Counted from the first letter of the stretch, positions 28,985 through 38,730 are shown. The stretch is 64,000 bases of DNA from Billgrantia antri (GCF_019430905.1 NZ_JAHYCA010000003.1:310001-374000), one strand, 5' to 3'. The notes: generated by a model from the letters alone, not told the origin. Numbers and translations are program-made.

Positions 28985-31900
28985 AACCTAGCTTGACCAT
29001 AAGTTCTCGAGCAGCTTGATCAACAATCCTGACTTCTTCATCAGTCAGTATATTTTTCCAGACTCCTCTTCTATCTTGGAGAGGTTGTGTCATTTGCCAA
29101 GCTCGACGCTCCAAATGAGCTTTCTCTCCCTTCCCATCTGTCTGTTTTGGCATAACGCCGAACCAATTATAATTGGACTTATGAAAATCCAACATGGATG
29201 GTGTGTAAATCAACCCCAAAAAATCACAAACCTCACTCAGGATCCGCTCTGCATCAGACACCAAATCCTCATAACGAACCAAAATAGCATTATTGGCAGA
29301 AGCCACTTTAACAGCCTCTTGGTTATCTTCCACCCACCGAAGAAGAGCGGAATCAAAATCACCAGTGCGATTTTTAATTGATGCCACGACATCTCTTGCA
29401 CAACGAGTCATAACAACAAATTTCGCCCCAGTGAATTTATTAACTATATCATGATAATAGTAGACATGCCGCGGCGTTTTTTCGCACAGCCATTTACTCC
29501 CCAAAGATTTCGCCATGGATTCTTCTGCTGTCAATTCAAAAGCAAAACTCTCTTCACCTAGAAACCACCCTGTCTCTCTTTTAATTGTATAAACCGACTC
29601 ATTTTGCCCCAAGATTGACGCCATTAATGTAGTTCCAGTATGGCCACACCCTACAACAAAACAATAATTCAACCTAACATCGGGTTTATTAGACAAGCCT
29701 TTATCAACTGAGATCCTTATAGGTAAAGTTTTATTAATCTTCCCAGCATAACTTTTACCATAGTCATTCCTCAATCTTTTCAGCAGACTAAGAGACAAAT
29801 CATAGCTTCCGTACGCCTCATGCATAATAAATGCCAGCTTTTTAACACCTTCTTCCGAGACACCATCTAGTTTATTAATGTCCTTAATATACACAGCATC
29901 TGCAGTTGTAAGCTGGTTGATTCCTTGATGTATCCCGCCATTGATTTTCATCGGCGCATAGAGACGCACCCTCTGCTCAAGCAATGTGTGCAGCATAAAA
30001 CCATGCGCACGCATCCACTGGTCAATCTCAGCAAACAGCGGCTGCCCTTCATACAACTGTATAAAATTAACTTCCGTTTGTATCACGAGAGCATTTTTAA
30101 GTTTATTCTCTGCATTTTTAAAAACATTCAACTCACCGCCCTGAATATCGATCTTCAACCAATCAATTTTATCGATCTCGCTCACATCATCAAGACGAAC
30201 CGTGTCTATCTCTTCAACCGCTTTAACTTTCCCCCAGAGGGGATACCCCTGAAAGTAATCTAATACTTCATTATTCGGCTTCAGAGTTGAAGTCATGCCC
30301 GATGCTTGACACAGGTATAACTTAGCCTTTTCACCAGTACCAACTGCATGCGGCAGATACGTTTCATTAGGGCCTTTCATGGCTTGTAGCTTTTGCAGGG
30401 CGTCTTTCTGCGGCTCAAAGCCGACTAACTTAACCAATCCGCGCTTGAGAAGGTCTGCATAAGGTGGAGCACCGTCAATTGGATTAGCGCCGACATCCAC
30501 TACATGTACAGGTTCGTTTAAGGACCAAAGGTCATCTCCCTTTACGCAGGGAGCCTCCTTTACTGCTCTTGGTTTTTCTATAACTGACGACTGAGCGGGC
30601 ATTCGCTCACATGATACATTAACTAATTCAGTTATTACTTCCGTTTTTTGGTGAGCCTCATTGGATACAACCTCTCTCACCACCTGTTTAGCTTGTCCTG
30701 TTTCAGAACTTAAGAAAGCCGACTGAGTTTTTTGATGGCGCTCATCACAGTCAAGAGCAGCCCAATACTTCCCTGCCTGCTCCTCATCTACCTTGACCAA
30801 CAATGCGTAAGCCATATCCTTAATGTCATACACCGTATGCAGCAAGAAAGCGAGCTTTGTCAGCTGTTCATTGCTTAGTACTGCCATGCGCTCGAGACTA
30901 GGCAAGAAGATCACGTCTGCTGCGACAAGTTCACTTGCCTGGCGCTTCTCCTCAGGCACAGTATCGGGAAAGTAGCTACGCATAGCTTCGTCGTTTAAGC
31001 GGTAGAGCCGAAAGCCATGACGAGCCATCCAATGCTGTAGCTCCGCCAGGGAGGGCTGCCGCCGATGAGTTGGCTGGAAAGCTACGCGAACTTGTATCAA
31101 CAATGTATCGGCCAAAGCTTTCTTGCCATGTTCTAGAATAGTTATAGCATCATTCAGGTCATCCAAGATCAGCCAGTCTAGGCTTTCCAGCCCTTCTATG
31201 CTGTCCAGAGAAACAGTATTGATGGACAGTTGGGTCAATACCCTAGCCCCTTGGGCATCGGCACTAGTCTGCTGGTCGACGGGCAGGGGCTCCAAGGTGC
31301 TACTAAATGCTGGGTCGAGGCAGGCGTACAGCGTCGTGGGTTGCCCATCCCCCAGCACGGCATGCGAAAACAGCTGAACATCCTGGCTACTCTCGAAGCG
31401 ACCCGGATCTGTCACGCGGCTGGTGGGGTCGAACGCCACGAGTCCGAAGGCATTGAGCGATAGCAGCCTGTCGAAGCCGTGCTGGCGGAGCAGCTTACCG
31501 CCGTTGTCAATTGCAATAATTTTGCTGTATAGCTTCCAATTGAATTTATCTCTTGAATTTAACAACTCCGGTGCGTAAACGATCTCGACTGGGTTACTCT
31601 CATCTTCGAACCAAGCCTTACCCTCGTTGTCGAACGAAAGAGCAGCCGGTTCTTTGCCTTCGCAGTATCGCTGCCAGATGGCCCGCATCGTAATGGTAAA
31701 ATGTTTGGCGAAACGATTCGCATCGCAAACGGGCGACTCCAACAGAACATCTCTCAAATGCTTACGTATGGTGGAGAGACTGTCCAGATCAGCTGCCAAT
31801 TCGATAACACGATTACGATACTCACTCCAACTCGACGTCACTAACTCAGGCATTCCGGCATTCACTAAATGGGTTGCACTATGTCGGCCGGCAAAGGTTG

Positions 31901-33524
31901 GCCCGGGCATAGTGACTACAGGCACTCCCATAAGAAACGCCTCACACGTAGTCAAGCCCCCTGAGTACGGCCAAGGATCTAATGCAATATCCACTCGATT
32001 GTAAGCATCAAGCAATTCAGCATGGGGGGACGGCCCTTCGATGATTAAGCGATCCTCACCTATACCACACTGCATCATGTAATCTATGATCTTTTTACAC
32101 CGCTCCTTACTTTGATACTGCATACTCTTGAGAAACAGGCGGGAGTTGGGCAGATCGTTGAGTATCTTTGCCCACTCTCCCAGAAGAACATCATTAAGCT
32201 TGGTCGCATTATTAAAACAGCCTAGCGTAACATAACCATTGCGCAGAGCAGGAAGCGGACCAACTTCCGGCTCATAGCCGCAAGGAGGATCGTAGCAGAT
32301 ATAATCATCGGGCAAACGAACTATCTTCTCGACATATTCTTCATCGACGCCTTCAGGCGTTTCCACATGATCACTGAGAAGGTAATCGATTGTTTCAACA
32401 CCTGTTGTGTTAATCAGTCCACCCACCCACTTAACCTGCAGTGGTGCCGGACGCATAGAAATAGCACGAATCCTATTGTCGGAGTTATGCCCCGCCAGGT
32501 CGATCATTATATCCACTTCGTCACTCAGGATTGTCTTTGCCACCTCTGTGTCCCGAAGCGCCTGCACACTTCGCCATTGAGACGCGACCGTCTTAAGCCT
32601 CTGCGTTATTGCATCACTAGCATTATTAGTACTATAAAAAAATAACTCAACTTGGTCAGCCGACACGCGCTCCAAAGCCGAGGTTATCATACGGCCTACC
32701 GGATGCCCGCGAAACCCACCCGATATCAATCCAACTCTCAGTTTCTTATCAACCCTCTTTTCACCGAGATATTGTTCTACAATAGGCTCTTGTGAAAACA
32801 GCTTGCTCCATCGTTTGCATAGAGCGCTGATAGTGCCGGCATCCTTATCGGGATGATAATGGTATGAGGTTATGAGATTGGAAAAAGGACCTGTGGCCGA
32901 GGGCTGAAGTCTGTGGGCGCGCTGATAGGATTTTAAAGCTCCTTCGAAATCCCCCATCTCGTTCAAGACATTGCCGAGGTTGTTCCAAGTCAGGTAACGT
33001 TCCGGCGCCAGCTGAGCCGCCCGCTCTAACGTTTCTTTCGCACGTGAGTACTCGAAGCGCTTTGCGAGTATGTTGGCCAGCGTATTCAACATGTCCGTAT
33101 CGTCGGGTGCCAACTCACAAGCTCGCTCCGCATGCTCCAGCCCGATATCGAAACGCGCTTGAGAATAAAAAATATAGCCTAAGTAGTTATGAGCCTTTGC
33201 ATATTCAGGCCAAATCGCTACCGCTTGCTTCAAGCGCTCGATGGCAGAATCGATATCTCCGAGCTGATGCATGATGCGGCCTTGGATGGCTAGCACCTCG
33301 GCATCCTCGTTGGCAAGCGCTTGCGCCTTTTGTAGAGCCTCCAGTGCGCTTTGTAGATCCCCGGCCTGGGATAGTTGAACTCCCAGCTGCTTCCAGCCAA
33401 CTGGGTTGCTGGGCTGTGTCTGAGTAAGAAGCCGCGCCTTATTCAATGACATGGTCACAGCCTGCCCCTCGAGCGTACGATTGCGTTGCTTACTAACGTT
33501 GCGCTTTGGTTTGGCGTAACTCAT
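28974..33524 (-). CDS. Multi-domain flagellin-modification candidate: TPR, OGT-type glycosyltransferase, degenerate FkbM, FkbM methyltransferase, sulfotransferase
   Basis: A 1516-residue fusion. TPR repeats span about 40-225. An O-GlcNAc-transferase (SPINDLY-like) domain spans about 262-620, with H274 in GHPVG and K442 in FNNATK at the positions of the known catalytic and UDP-binding residues and DPWPYSGGLTTCEAF at 516-530. Residues about 665-925 resemble FkbM but lack its motifs. An FkbM methyltransferase spans about 1005-1262 (VVDVGANP, GFEP, KIDIQGGE). A PAPS sulfotransferase spans about 1285-1516 (GCGHTGTTL at 1292-1300, TRCARDVVAS at 1373-1382). No signal peptide. It lies directly downstream of fliC, so flagellin is the likely substrate. 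The 3' half is visibly AT-richer. ATG 33452 is an alternative start. Confidence 0.88.
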   Translation of the reverse strand: MSYAKPKRNVSKQRNRTLEGQAVTMSLNKARLLTQTQPSNPVGWKQLGVQLSQAGDLQSALEALQKAQALANEDAEVLAIQGRIMHQLGDIDSAIERLKQAVAIWPEYAKAHNYLGYIFYSQARFDIGLEHAERACELAPDDTDMLNTLANILAKRFEYSRAKETLERAAQLAPERYLTWNNLGNVLNEMGDFEGALKSYQRAHRLQPSATGPFSNLITSYHYHPDKDAGTISALCKRWSKLFSQEPIVEQYLGEKRVDKKLRVGLISGGFRGHPVGRMITSALERVSADQVELFFYSTNNASDAITQRLKTVASQWRSVQALRDTEVAKTILSDEVDIMIDLAGHNSDNRIRAISMRPAPLQVKWVGGLINTTGVETIDYLLSDHVETPEGVDEEYVEKIVRLPDDYICYDPPCGYEPEVGPLPALRNGYVTLGCFNNATKLNDVLLGEWAKILNDLPNSRLFLKSMQYQSKERCKKIIDYMMQCGIGEDRLIIEGPSPHAELLDAYNRVDIALDPWPYSGGLTTCEAFLMGVPVVTMPGPTFAGRHSATHLVNAGMPELVTSSWSEYRNRVIELAADLDSLSTIRKHLRDVLLESPVCDANRFAKHFTITMRAIWQRYCEGKEPAALSFDNEGKAWFEDESNPVEIVYAPELLNSRDKFNWKLYSKIIAIDNGGKLLRQHGFDRLLSLNAFGLVAFDPTSRVTDPGRFESSQDVQLFSHAVLGDGQPTTLYACLDPAFSSTLEPLPVDQQTSADAQGARVLTQLSINTVSLDSIEGLESLDWLILDDLNDAITILEHGKKALADTLLIQVRVAFQPTHRRQPSLAELQHWMARHGFRLYRLNDEAMRSYFPDTVPEEKRQASELVAADVIFLPSLERMAVLSNEQLTKLAFLLHTVYDIKDMAYALLVKVDEEQAGKYWAALDCDERHQKTQSAFLSSETGQAKQVVREVVSNEAHQKTEVITELVNVSCERMPAQSSVIEKPRAVKEAPCVKGDDLWSLNEPVHVVDVGANPIDGAPPYADLLKRGLVKLVGFEPQKDALQKLQAMKGPNETYLPHAVGTGEKAKLYLCQASGMTSTLKPNNEVLDYFQGYPLWGKVKAVEEIDTVRLDDVSEIDKIDWLKIDIQGGELNVFKNAENKLKNALVIQTEVNFIQLYEGQPLFAEIDQWMRAHGFMLHTLLEQRVRLYAPMKINGGIHQGINQLTTADAVYIKDINKLDGVSEEGVKKLAFIMHEAYGSYDLSLSLLKRLRNDYGKSYAGKINKTLPIRISVDKGLSNKPDVRLNYCFVVGCGHTGTTLMASILGQNESVYTIKRETGWFLGEESFAFELTAEESMAKSLGSKWLCEKTPRHVYYYHDIVNKFTGAKFVVMTRCARDVVASIKNRTGDFDSALLRWVEDNQEAVKVASANNAILVRYEDLVSDAERILSEVCDFLGLIYTPSMLDFHKSNYNWFGVMPKQTDGKGEKAHLERRAWQMTQPLQDRRGVWKNILTDEEVRIVDQAARELMVKLGYDV

Positions 33525-33826
33525 TGAAAATACCTAAAGATAGCTATGTGTTGCCCATAGGATAACCATCAATTGAGCAAGACAAACACTCGAAAAGAGC
33601 CCTATAAGGGGCGCAACTGGAAAGCCAACCGAGCGCAGCGGGTAAGTCGAGCCTACAAGACAAGAGGGCATCCAAAAGCGCTTCGGCTCGTGCTGCCCTC
33701 CCAAGTAGGTCTAGAATTTTTCCACTCTGCACCTTTACCCTTTGAAAGCAGCATGTAACGAAACAGCCCCCCTGAAAGGGGGGCTGAACTACTGAGAGCC
33801 AGAATGATCTCAAAGCACCGTCAAGC
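33525..33826. other. Spacer between fliC and the glycosyltransferase fusion
   Basis: About 300 bases with no credible gene. It contains the fliC hairpin terminator. A minus-strand TAAAGGTG element near 33740 resembles a FliA -35 box, but no matching -10 follows, so I do not call a promoter. Expression of the downstream gene may depend on read-through from fliC. Confidence 0.5.
33764..33786 (-). terminator. fliC terminator
   Basis: A nine-base perfect stem (CAGCCCCCC/GGGGGGCTG) with a five-base loop, about 40 bases after the fliC stop codon and followed by only three T on the minus strand. Termination may be partial, leaving the modification gene expressed at a lower level. Confidence 0.7.
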
Positions 33827-35020
33827 TTAGCCCAGCAGTGACAGCACGTTCTGCGGCACCTGGTTGGCCTGCGCCAGGACAGAGGTACCGGCCTGCTGCA
33901 GGATCTGCGCGCGGGTCATGTTGCTGACCTCAGAAGCGTAGTCGGCATCTTCGATACGTGAACGCGCGGCCGAGAGGTTAGTCTCGTTAGTCTGCAGGTT
34001 GGTGATAGCAGACTCGAAGCGGTTCTGGATAGCACCGAGATCGGAGCGCAGCTCATCCACCTGCTTCAGAGCTTCGTCAAGACGGCTCATCGGGTTGGAA
34101 GTAGCGCCGCTCAGCAGATCGCCGGCGTCCAACTTGGTGCCGTCCACAGTGAAGTTCGCTGTAGTTGCTTCAGTCGTGACATCGGCATCTGAAGCATCGA
34201 GAGCGACCTGGAAGGTCACAGCGGCGCCGGAAGTCGCCTCGATACCCTGCAACTGCAGTGCCTTGGCTTCGGCGTTGGACTGGGCTGTGATGGTTACGTC
34301 TACATACCAGTTGCCGTCGTCATCCACCTGAGCAGTACCAGACGTTGCAACAGCAGCAGTCGATACACCCAGGTTGGTGGCCAGCTCATCACTGAAACCG
34401 GTCGCAGAGACTGCGTTGTTGGCGATACCAGTAGACTCACCATAAGCATCCTGGTAATCGGAAGCTGTAGCAGCCCCCAGGTTCTCGCCCGGACCGTTGA
34501 CGTTAAAATTGGACAGATTCAGGGTATCAGAAGTGATCTTCTCCAAACTGATGTCGATGGACTCACCATCATTGGCACCAACTTGGATCGAGAGTGTCTG
34601 ATCCTTGCCGAGCACCTTGACGCCGTTGAAATCGGTCTGCTCTGAAATGCGGTCGATTTCAGTAAGACGCTGCTTGATCTCGGCCTGGATGGAGGCGCGG
34701 TCGTCGGCGGAGTTGGTGTCGTTCTGGGACTGAACGGTCAGCTCACGAATACGCTGCAGGTTGTCGTTGACCTGGTTCAGGGCACCTTCGGCAGTCTGCG
34801 CGACGGAGATACCGTCGTTGGCGTTACGCTGAGCCTGAGAGAGACCGGTGATCTGGGCGCTCATGCGGTTGGCGATGGCCTGACCGGCGGCGTCGTCCTT
34901 GGCGCTGTTGATACGCAGGCCTGAGGAGAGACGCTCCATGGCGGTAGACAGAGAGTTCTGCGACTTGGCCAGATTCTGCTGACCGATCATTGCAGTAATG
35001 TTGGTATTGATCACTGACAT
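33827..35020 (-). CDS. fliC: Flagellin FliC
   Basis: A 397-residue filament subunit. The N-terminal D0/D1 region (1-140; LSSGLRINSAKDDAAGQAIA, QRANDGISVAQTAEGAL type) and the C-terminal D1/D0 region (about 305-397, ending QVPQNVLSLLG) are conserved. The central 150 residues form a small variable domain rich in Ser, Thr and Ala, which offers many hydroxyls for O-glycosylation. AGAAGGAAT precedes the start. A FliA promoter lies at 35132-35158 with a leader of about 105 bases. It is followed by the modification enzyme and preceded by fliD. A broken paralogue lies at 28048. Confidence 0.98.
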   Translation of the reverse strand: MSVINTNITAMIGQQNLAKSQNSLSTAMERLSSGLRINSAKDDAAGQAIANRMSAQITGLSQAQRNANDGISVAQTAEGALNQVNDNLQRIRELTVQSQNDTNSADDRASIQAEIKQRLTEIDRISEQTDFNGVKVLGKDQTLSIQVGANDGESIDISLEKITSDTLNLSNFNVNGPGENLGAATASDYQDAYGESTGIANNAVSATGFSDELATNLGVSTAAVATSGTAQVDDDGNWYVDVTITAQSNAEAKALQLQGIEATSGAAVTFQVALDASDADVTTEATTANFTVDGTKLDAGDLLSGATSNPMSRLDEALKQVDELRSDLGAIQNRFESAITNLQTNETNLSAARSRIEDADYASEVSNMTRAQILQQAGTSVLAQANQVPQNVLSLLG

Positions 35021-35131
35021 GGTGTCATTCCTTCTTGCGTTGAGGGCTCCATTGGTGGGCCCACTGAACCTTGGTTTTGCTGGCCCAGCATCTCGGGCCT
35101 ACCTCAACGGCGCCGTTGGCCGTTACCCTAA

Positions 35132-35158
35132 TTAACGGCACCTGCCGGCAAGACTTTA
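35132..35158 (-). promoter_or_regulatory. FliA (sigma-28) promoter of fliC
   Basis: Minus strand: TAAAGTCT, 11 bases, GCCGTTAA. The -10 box is one arm of an inverted repeat (35133-35139 with 35119-35125), and a 14-base palindrome (35105-35118) follows in the leader. Confidence 0.85.
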
Positions 35159-35293
35159 GGGTTTGGATGGAAAAATTTTCGTTTGGCGTTGACACCCTTC
35201 TTGCAGGCAGACTCCAGCGAGTCAATATCAGCCTGACAGGCACCACCAAAGACGAGACATCCGAAAGCTAAGGGGTGGGGGGGGCCATTCATG

Positions 35294-35326
35294 AAAAACG
35301 CCGCCAGGCAGAGCCTGGCGGCGTTT
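35294..35326 (-). terminator. fliD terminator
   Basis: A 14-base perfect stem (35296-35309 with 35313-35326) around a three-base loop. On the minus strand it ends in five T. It lies just beyond the fliD stop codon and insulates fliD from fliC. Confidence 0.9.
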
Positions 35327-35339
35327 GTTCTAATACCTG

Positions 35340-36710
35340 TTAGCGGTTATTCCGCCCGAGTTGGGCATTCATCATGTCGAACTGCTGGATCAGATAGGAG
35401 CTTGTCTGGTTCATCTGTGCAATCATGCCGTCCAGCTGGGAGAACTGCTTGCGATAGCGTTCGATGGTACGCTCCACGCTCGCTTCCATGCGTGTATAGC
35501 GATCGTTCAGGCTCTCCACCCGGCTTTCGGCCCCCTCGATGGCATTACCGATCATGCCCTTGTCGTCGAGTATCTGCTCCAGTGTGGCACTGAACTGGCC
35601 GGCCATGCCGGTCTCGTCGCTTTCCCCGGCGAAGAAGGACGCCACCGACGCAGGTGAGTCCGCAATGGCGGCATCCAAGGTCTCCTCGTCGACCTCCAGC
35701 CTACCCTCCTTGTTCAGGGCAATCCCCAGATCCGAAAGCTGAGTATAGTCGCCACCCGGCACGCTGCTGGTCAGGTCACGCACCATCCGCGATTCCAGGG
35801 TGCGAACGGTACGATCACCGATCAGCTCTCCCGACGAAGCCCCATCGACACCCGGCTTGATCATGCGGCCAATGGTTGACTGCAGCTCATTGTAGGCGGC
35901 CACCCACTTGTTGACGGCCTCCTTGACCGACCCTTTGTCGCGGGCAACGGTCAAGCTAAGGGTATTGCCCTCGGCCTCGGGCGTGAGCGTCAAGGTCACA
36001 CCCTGGATGGCTTCCTCCACGGTGTTGGTGGCACTGGTGATGTCGATACCGTTGATCGTAAGGCTCGCATCCTTACCCGCCCGGGCCGTTGCGGCATCCT
36101 CACCCAGCGTGACGCCGGTCGATAATCCCGCGAAGGTCATCCCGGTAATGCCCGCATCGACCCCGGTCTCCCGCGAGGAGAGTACCAGCCGATACCCGGC
36201 GCCGTCGTTGATGATGGATGCGTCGACCCCGGCGGCCTCGTCGGCGTTGATGGCATCGCGAATGTCTTCCAGCGTGCTGCCTGCATCCAAGGCCACCTGA
36301 TGGGTACTGCCATCGCCGAAGGCGAGATCCAAAGTCGCGCCGGCATCCGTGAGCCCGGTCTCGAGGCTGTCCACGCGGGTCGTCGCCAGCGTACCGGCGG
36401 TAGCAATGCTGGTCACCGTCACGTCATAGCGGCCAGGGCTCGCCTTGTCGCTGGCCGATGCTGACATGCCATCACCCTGCACGGAAGCAGTGAGTTTCTG
36501 GTAGAGCGCCGTGTCGTTGAGTGACTGCGCCGCACTCTGAAGCTTGTCGACACCCGCCTTCAGCCGGCCGTAAGCGGAAATCTTGGCCTCCTGCTGAGCC
36601 TTCTGCTGAGCAATGGGCTGCAGCTTCTGCCGCTCGGCACTGCGCAACTGGTCGAGCAAACCGTTCAGATCCAGCCCTGAGCCAATACCGAGTGAGGAGA
36701 TCGTCGCCAT
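35340..36710 (-). CDS. fliD: Flagellar filament cap protein FliD
   Basis: A 456-residue protein with N-terminal SSLGIGSGLDLNGLLDQLRSAER and the C-terminal coiled region (ESRVESLNDRYTRMEASVERTIERYRKQFSQLDGMIAQM) typical of FliD. It caps the growing filament and folds flagellin subunits into place. It lies just upstream of fliC, with its own FliA promoter and strong terminator, so it is expressed as a single gene. Its partner chaperone FliT is encoded 17 kb away. GGGAAG sits upstream of the start. Confidence 0.97.
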   Translation of the reverse strand: MATISSLGIGSGLDLNGLLDQLRSAERQKLQPIAQQKAQQEAKISAYGRLKAGVDKLQSAAQSLNDTALYQKLTASVQGDGMSASASDKASPGRYDVTVTSIATAGTLATTRVDSLETGLTDAGATLDLAFGDGSTHQVALDAGSTLEDIRDAINADEAAGVDASIINDGAGYRLVLSSRETGVDAGITGMTFAGLSTGVTLGEDAATARAGKDASLTINGIDITSATNTVEEAIQGVTLTLTPEAEGNTLSLTVARDKGSVKEAVNKWVAAYNELQSTIGRMIKPGVDGASSGELIGDRTVRTLESRMVRDLTSSVPGGDYTQLSDLGIALNKEGRLEVDEETLDAAIADSPASVASFFAGESDETGMAGQFSATLEQILDDKGMIGNAIEGAESRVESLNDRYTRMEASVERTIERYRKQFSQLDGMIAQMNQTSSYLIQQFDMMNAQLGRNNR

Positions 36711-36751
36711 TTTTTCACTTCCCTGGTGGCAGAGATAAAGAGTTAGTACCG

Positions 36752-36778
36752 CTATCGACCGCTATGCCGAGAACTTTA
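36752..36778 (-). promoter_or_regulatory. FliA (sigma-28) promoter of fliD
   Basis: Minus strand: TAAAGTTC, 11 bases, GTCGATAG. The -35 is near-perfect and the -10 has two deviations. It lies about 42 bases before the fliD start. Confidence 0.75.
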
Positions 36779-36845
36779 GCGCTTCCTCTGCTTTTTTTTT
36801 GCTATCAGCGGGTCGCGTCCTTGCAACCCGCCTCGTTTCGAGCCT

Positions 36846-38669
36846 TCAGGCGTGGGTAAGCCGACGCTCGCTGAGCTTGAAGCCCCCCACCGCCTCAGCC
36901 AGCCTGTCGGCCTGGTCCTTGAGCTGCTCGGCGGCGACGGTGGATTCTTCCACCAGGGCGGCATTTTGCTGGGTCATGCGGTCGAGTTCGGCCACAGCCA
37001 CGTTGACTTGGCCGATGCCGTCGCTTTGCTCACCTGCCGCCACGCTGATTTCGCCAAGCACCTTGGCCACGCGGCCAACACCCGCAACCAGCTCCTCCAT
37101 GGTGGTGCCGGCCCGCTGGACCAGCTCGGTGCCCGAGGCCACTTTCTGCCCCGACGCTTCGATCAAGCCACGGATCTCGCGTGAGGCTTCGGCGCTGCGC
37201 GTGGCCAACTGGCGCACCTCACCCGCCACCACGGCAAAGCCCCGGCCCTGCTCGCCGGCCCGGGCGGCTTCCACCGAGGCGTTGAGCGCCAGCAGGTTGG
37301 TCTGGAAGGCGATGCCATCCATCACCTTGACGATGTTGCCGATACGCTCGGAGGAAGCCGTGATCTCGGCCATGGTGGTTACTACCTGCCCCACCACCTC
37401 GCCACCGCGGGTCGCCACTTCGGATGCCGACTGCGACAGATCGCTGGCATGGCGGGCCGAGTCCGCAGTGTGCTCGACGGTACTGGTAATCTGCTCGATG
37501 GAGGCCGAACTCTGCTGCAGGCTCGAGGCGGCGTTCTCGGTACGCCGGGAGAGGTCCTGACCGCCAGTGGCAATTTCACCCGCAGCCACGGTCACCGACT
37601 CGCTGGCATCGCGAATGGTCAGCATGACGTCCTCGATGCGCGAGACGAAGCGGTTGAAAGCGGCGGCTATCTGAGCCACCTCATCGCGCCCACTTTCCGG
37701 CAAGCGTCGGGTGAGATCACCTTCGCCACTAGCAATATCGGTCATGGCATCGCGAGCCGCCTGCAACCGGCGAAACATCAGCTTGAGCAGCGTCCCAAGG
37801 ACAAGTGCAGAACCCAGCACCACCAGCACAAGACTCACCATCGAGGTTTCCAGCACGGCGCGCAGGCCGGCCGTGGCTTCACGCTCGTCCAGCGCTACGA
37901 CCAACTGCCAGTCGGTACCTTTTACGGGCACGCTGCGCAACCACTTGCTGCGCTCCTCCAGAGCAAGCCGAACGGGTTCGTCGACACCTAGCGACGCGGT
38001 GAATGTGTGACCATCGAAGGTCGAAGAAAGACGTGAAGCTGGCTCCAACGTCATCGCCGGATCAGGATGCGCCACCAGCGTACCGTCGGAGGTGACGAGA
38101 AAAGCGAAGCTTTCAGGCGTCGGCGCGATGGTGCCCACAGTGGCTACGATGGTATCGATGGGCACATCCCCACCACCAACCGCAACAAGACGACCGTCTA
38201 CATGGAAAGGTGTCGCAATCGTCACAATCAAGCCGCCCGTGTTGGCATCCACATAGGGTTCGGTGACGATGGTGCCTCCGGCCTCTACCGCTTGGAGATA
38301 CCACGGACGCTGGCGTGGATCATAGTCGGACGGTGGGTTCCAGCCATCGGAGAAGATGCCCCTGCCGTCTTGGGGATAGGCCAGATAGGTGGACATGAAG
38401 CCACCCGAGGCTTCGAGCTGCAGCAGCGCGCCAAGTGGCTCTTCGCTTTGTGCCGCTGGTGCCAAGGCCTCAAGCATACCAGCACGAGCCTCGATCCACT
38501 CGCTGATGGCCAGCCCGTTGCCTTGGGCAACGGCCGCCAGGTTACGCGCCACTTGCTGGTCGTTATGGCGTTGCAGGGTGAAGTAATTAATGGCGGCATT
38601 GATAATCAGCGCCACGGCGATCACAGCGGCCGTGGTTAGTAGCAAACGCAATCGCAAAGAGGTGAGCAT
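36846..38669 (-). CDS. Chemoreceptor with dCache domain, predicted amino-acid sensor
   Basis: A 607-residue receptor from ATG 38669. A longer reading to 38732 would overlap the -10 box of its promoter and is rejected. Membrane helix 1 is at 10-30, a periplasmic dCache domain spans about 35-275, helix 2 is at about 283-305, then HAMP and a conserved signalling tip ([20 protein letters not shown]). The residues Y116, R121, W123, Y124, Y139, D141 and D168 reproduce the spacing of the amino-acid-binding motif described for dCache receptors such as PctA. There is no CheR-tether at the C-terminus (it ends LTHA). Confidence 0.93.
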   Translation of the reverse strand: MLTSLRLRLLLTTAAVIAVALIINAAINYFTLQRHNDQQVARNLAAVAQGNGLAISEWIEARAGMLEALAPAAQSEEPLGALLQLEASGGFMSTYLAYPQDGRGIFSDGWNPPSDYDPRQRPWYLQAVEAGGTIVTEPYVDANTGGLIVTIATPFHVDGRLVAVGGGDVPIDTIVATVGTIAPTPESFAFLVTSDGTLVAHPDPAMTLEPASRLSSTFDGHTFTASLGVDEPVRLALEERSKWLRSVPVKGTDWQLVVALDEREATAGLRAVLETSMVSLVLVVLGSALVLGTLLKLMFRRLQAARDAMTDIASGEGDLTRRLPESGRDEVAQIAAAFNRFVSRIEDVMLTIRDASESVTVAAGEIATGGQDLSRRTENAASSLQQSSASIEQITSTVEHTADSARHASDLSQSASEVATRGGEVVGQVVTTMAEITASSERIGNIVKVMDGIAFQTNLLALNASVEAARAGEQGRGFAVVAGEVRQLATRSAEASREIRGLIEASGQKVASGTELVQRAGTTMEELVAGVGRVAKVLGEISVAAGEQSDGIGQVNVAVAELDRMTQQNAALVEESTVAAEQLKDQADRLAEAVGGFKLSERRLTHA

Positions 38670-38730
38670 GCAGGGTCTCGCTTGTAACGGGATGCGGAGC
38701 CGGACGCGTCCATGCGCCGGGGCTAACCGC

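Noticed and set aside
33544..33813. An 89-codon minus-strand frame between fliC and the glycosyltransferase fusion
   Set aside because: It runs straight through the fliC terminator hairpin, is Cys/Leu-rich without family signs and lacks a ribosome site.
36810..36833. Hairpin GCGGGT/ACCCGC after the dCache receptor as a terminator
   Set aside because: The loop is 12 bases and the homopolymer run nearby is on the wrong side for the minus-strand gene.
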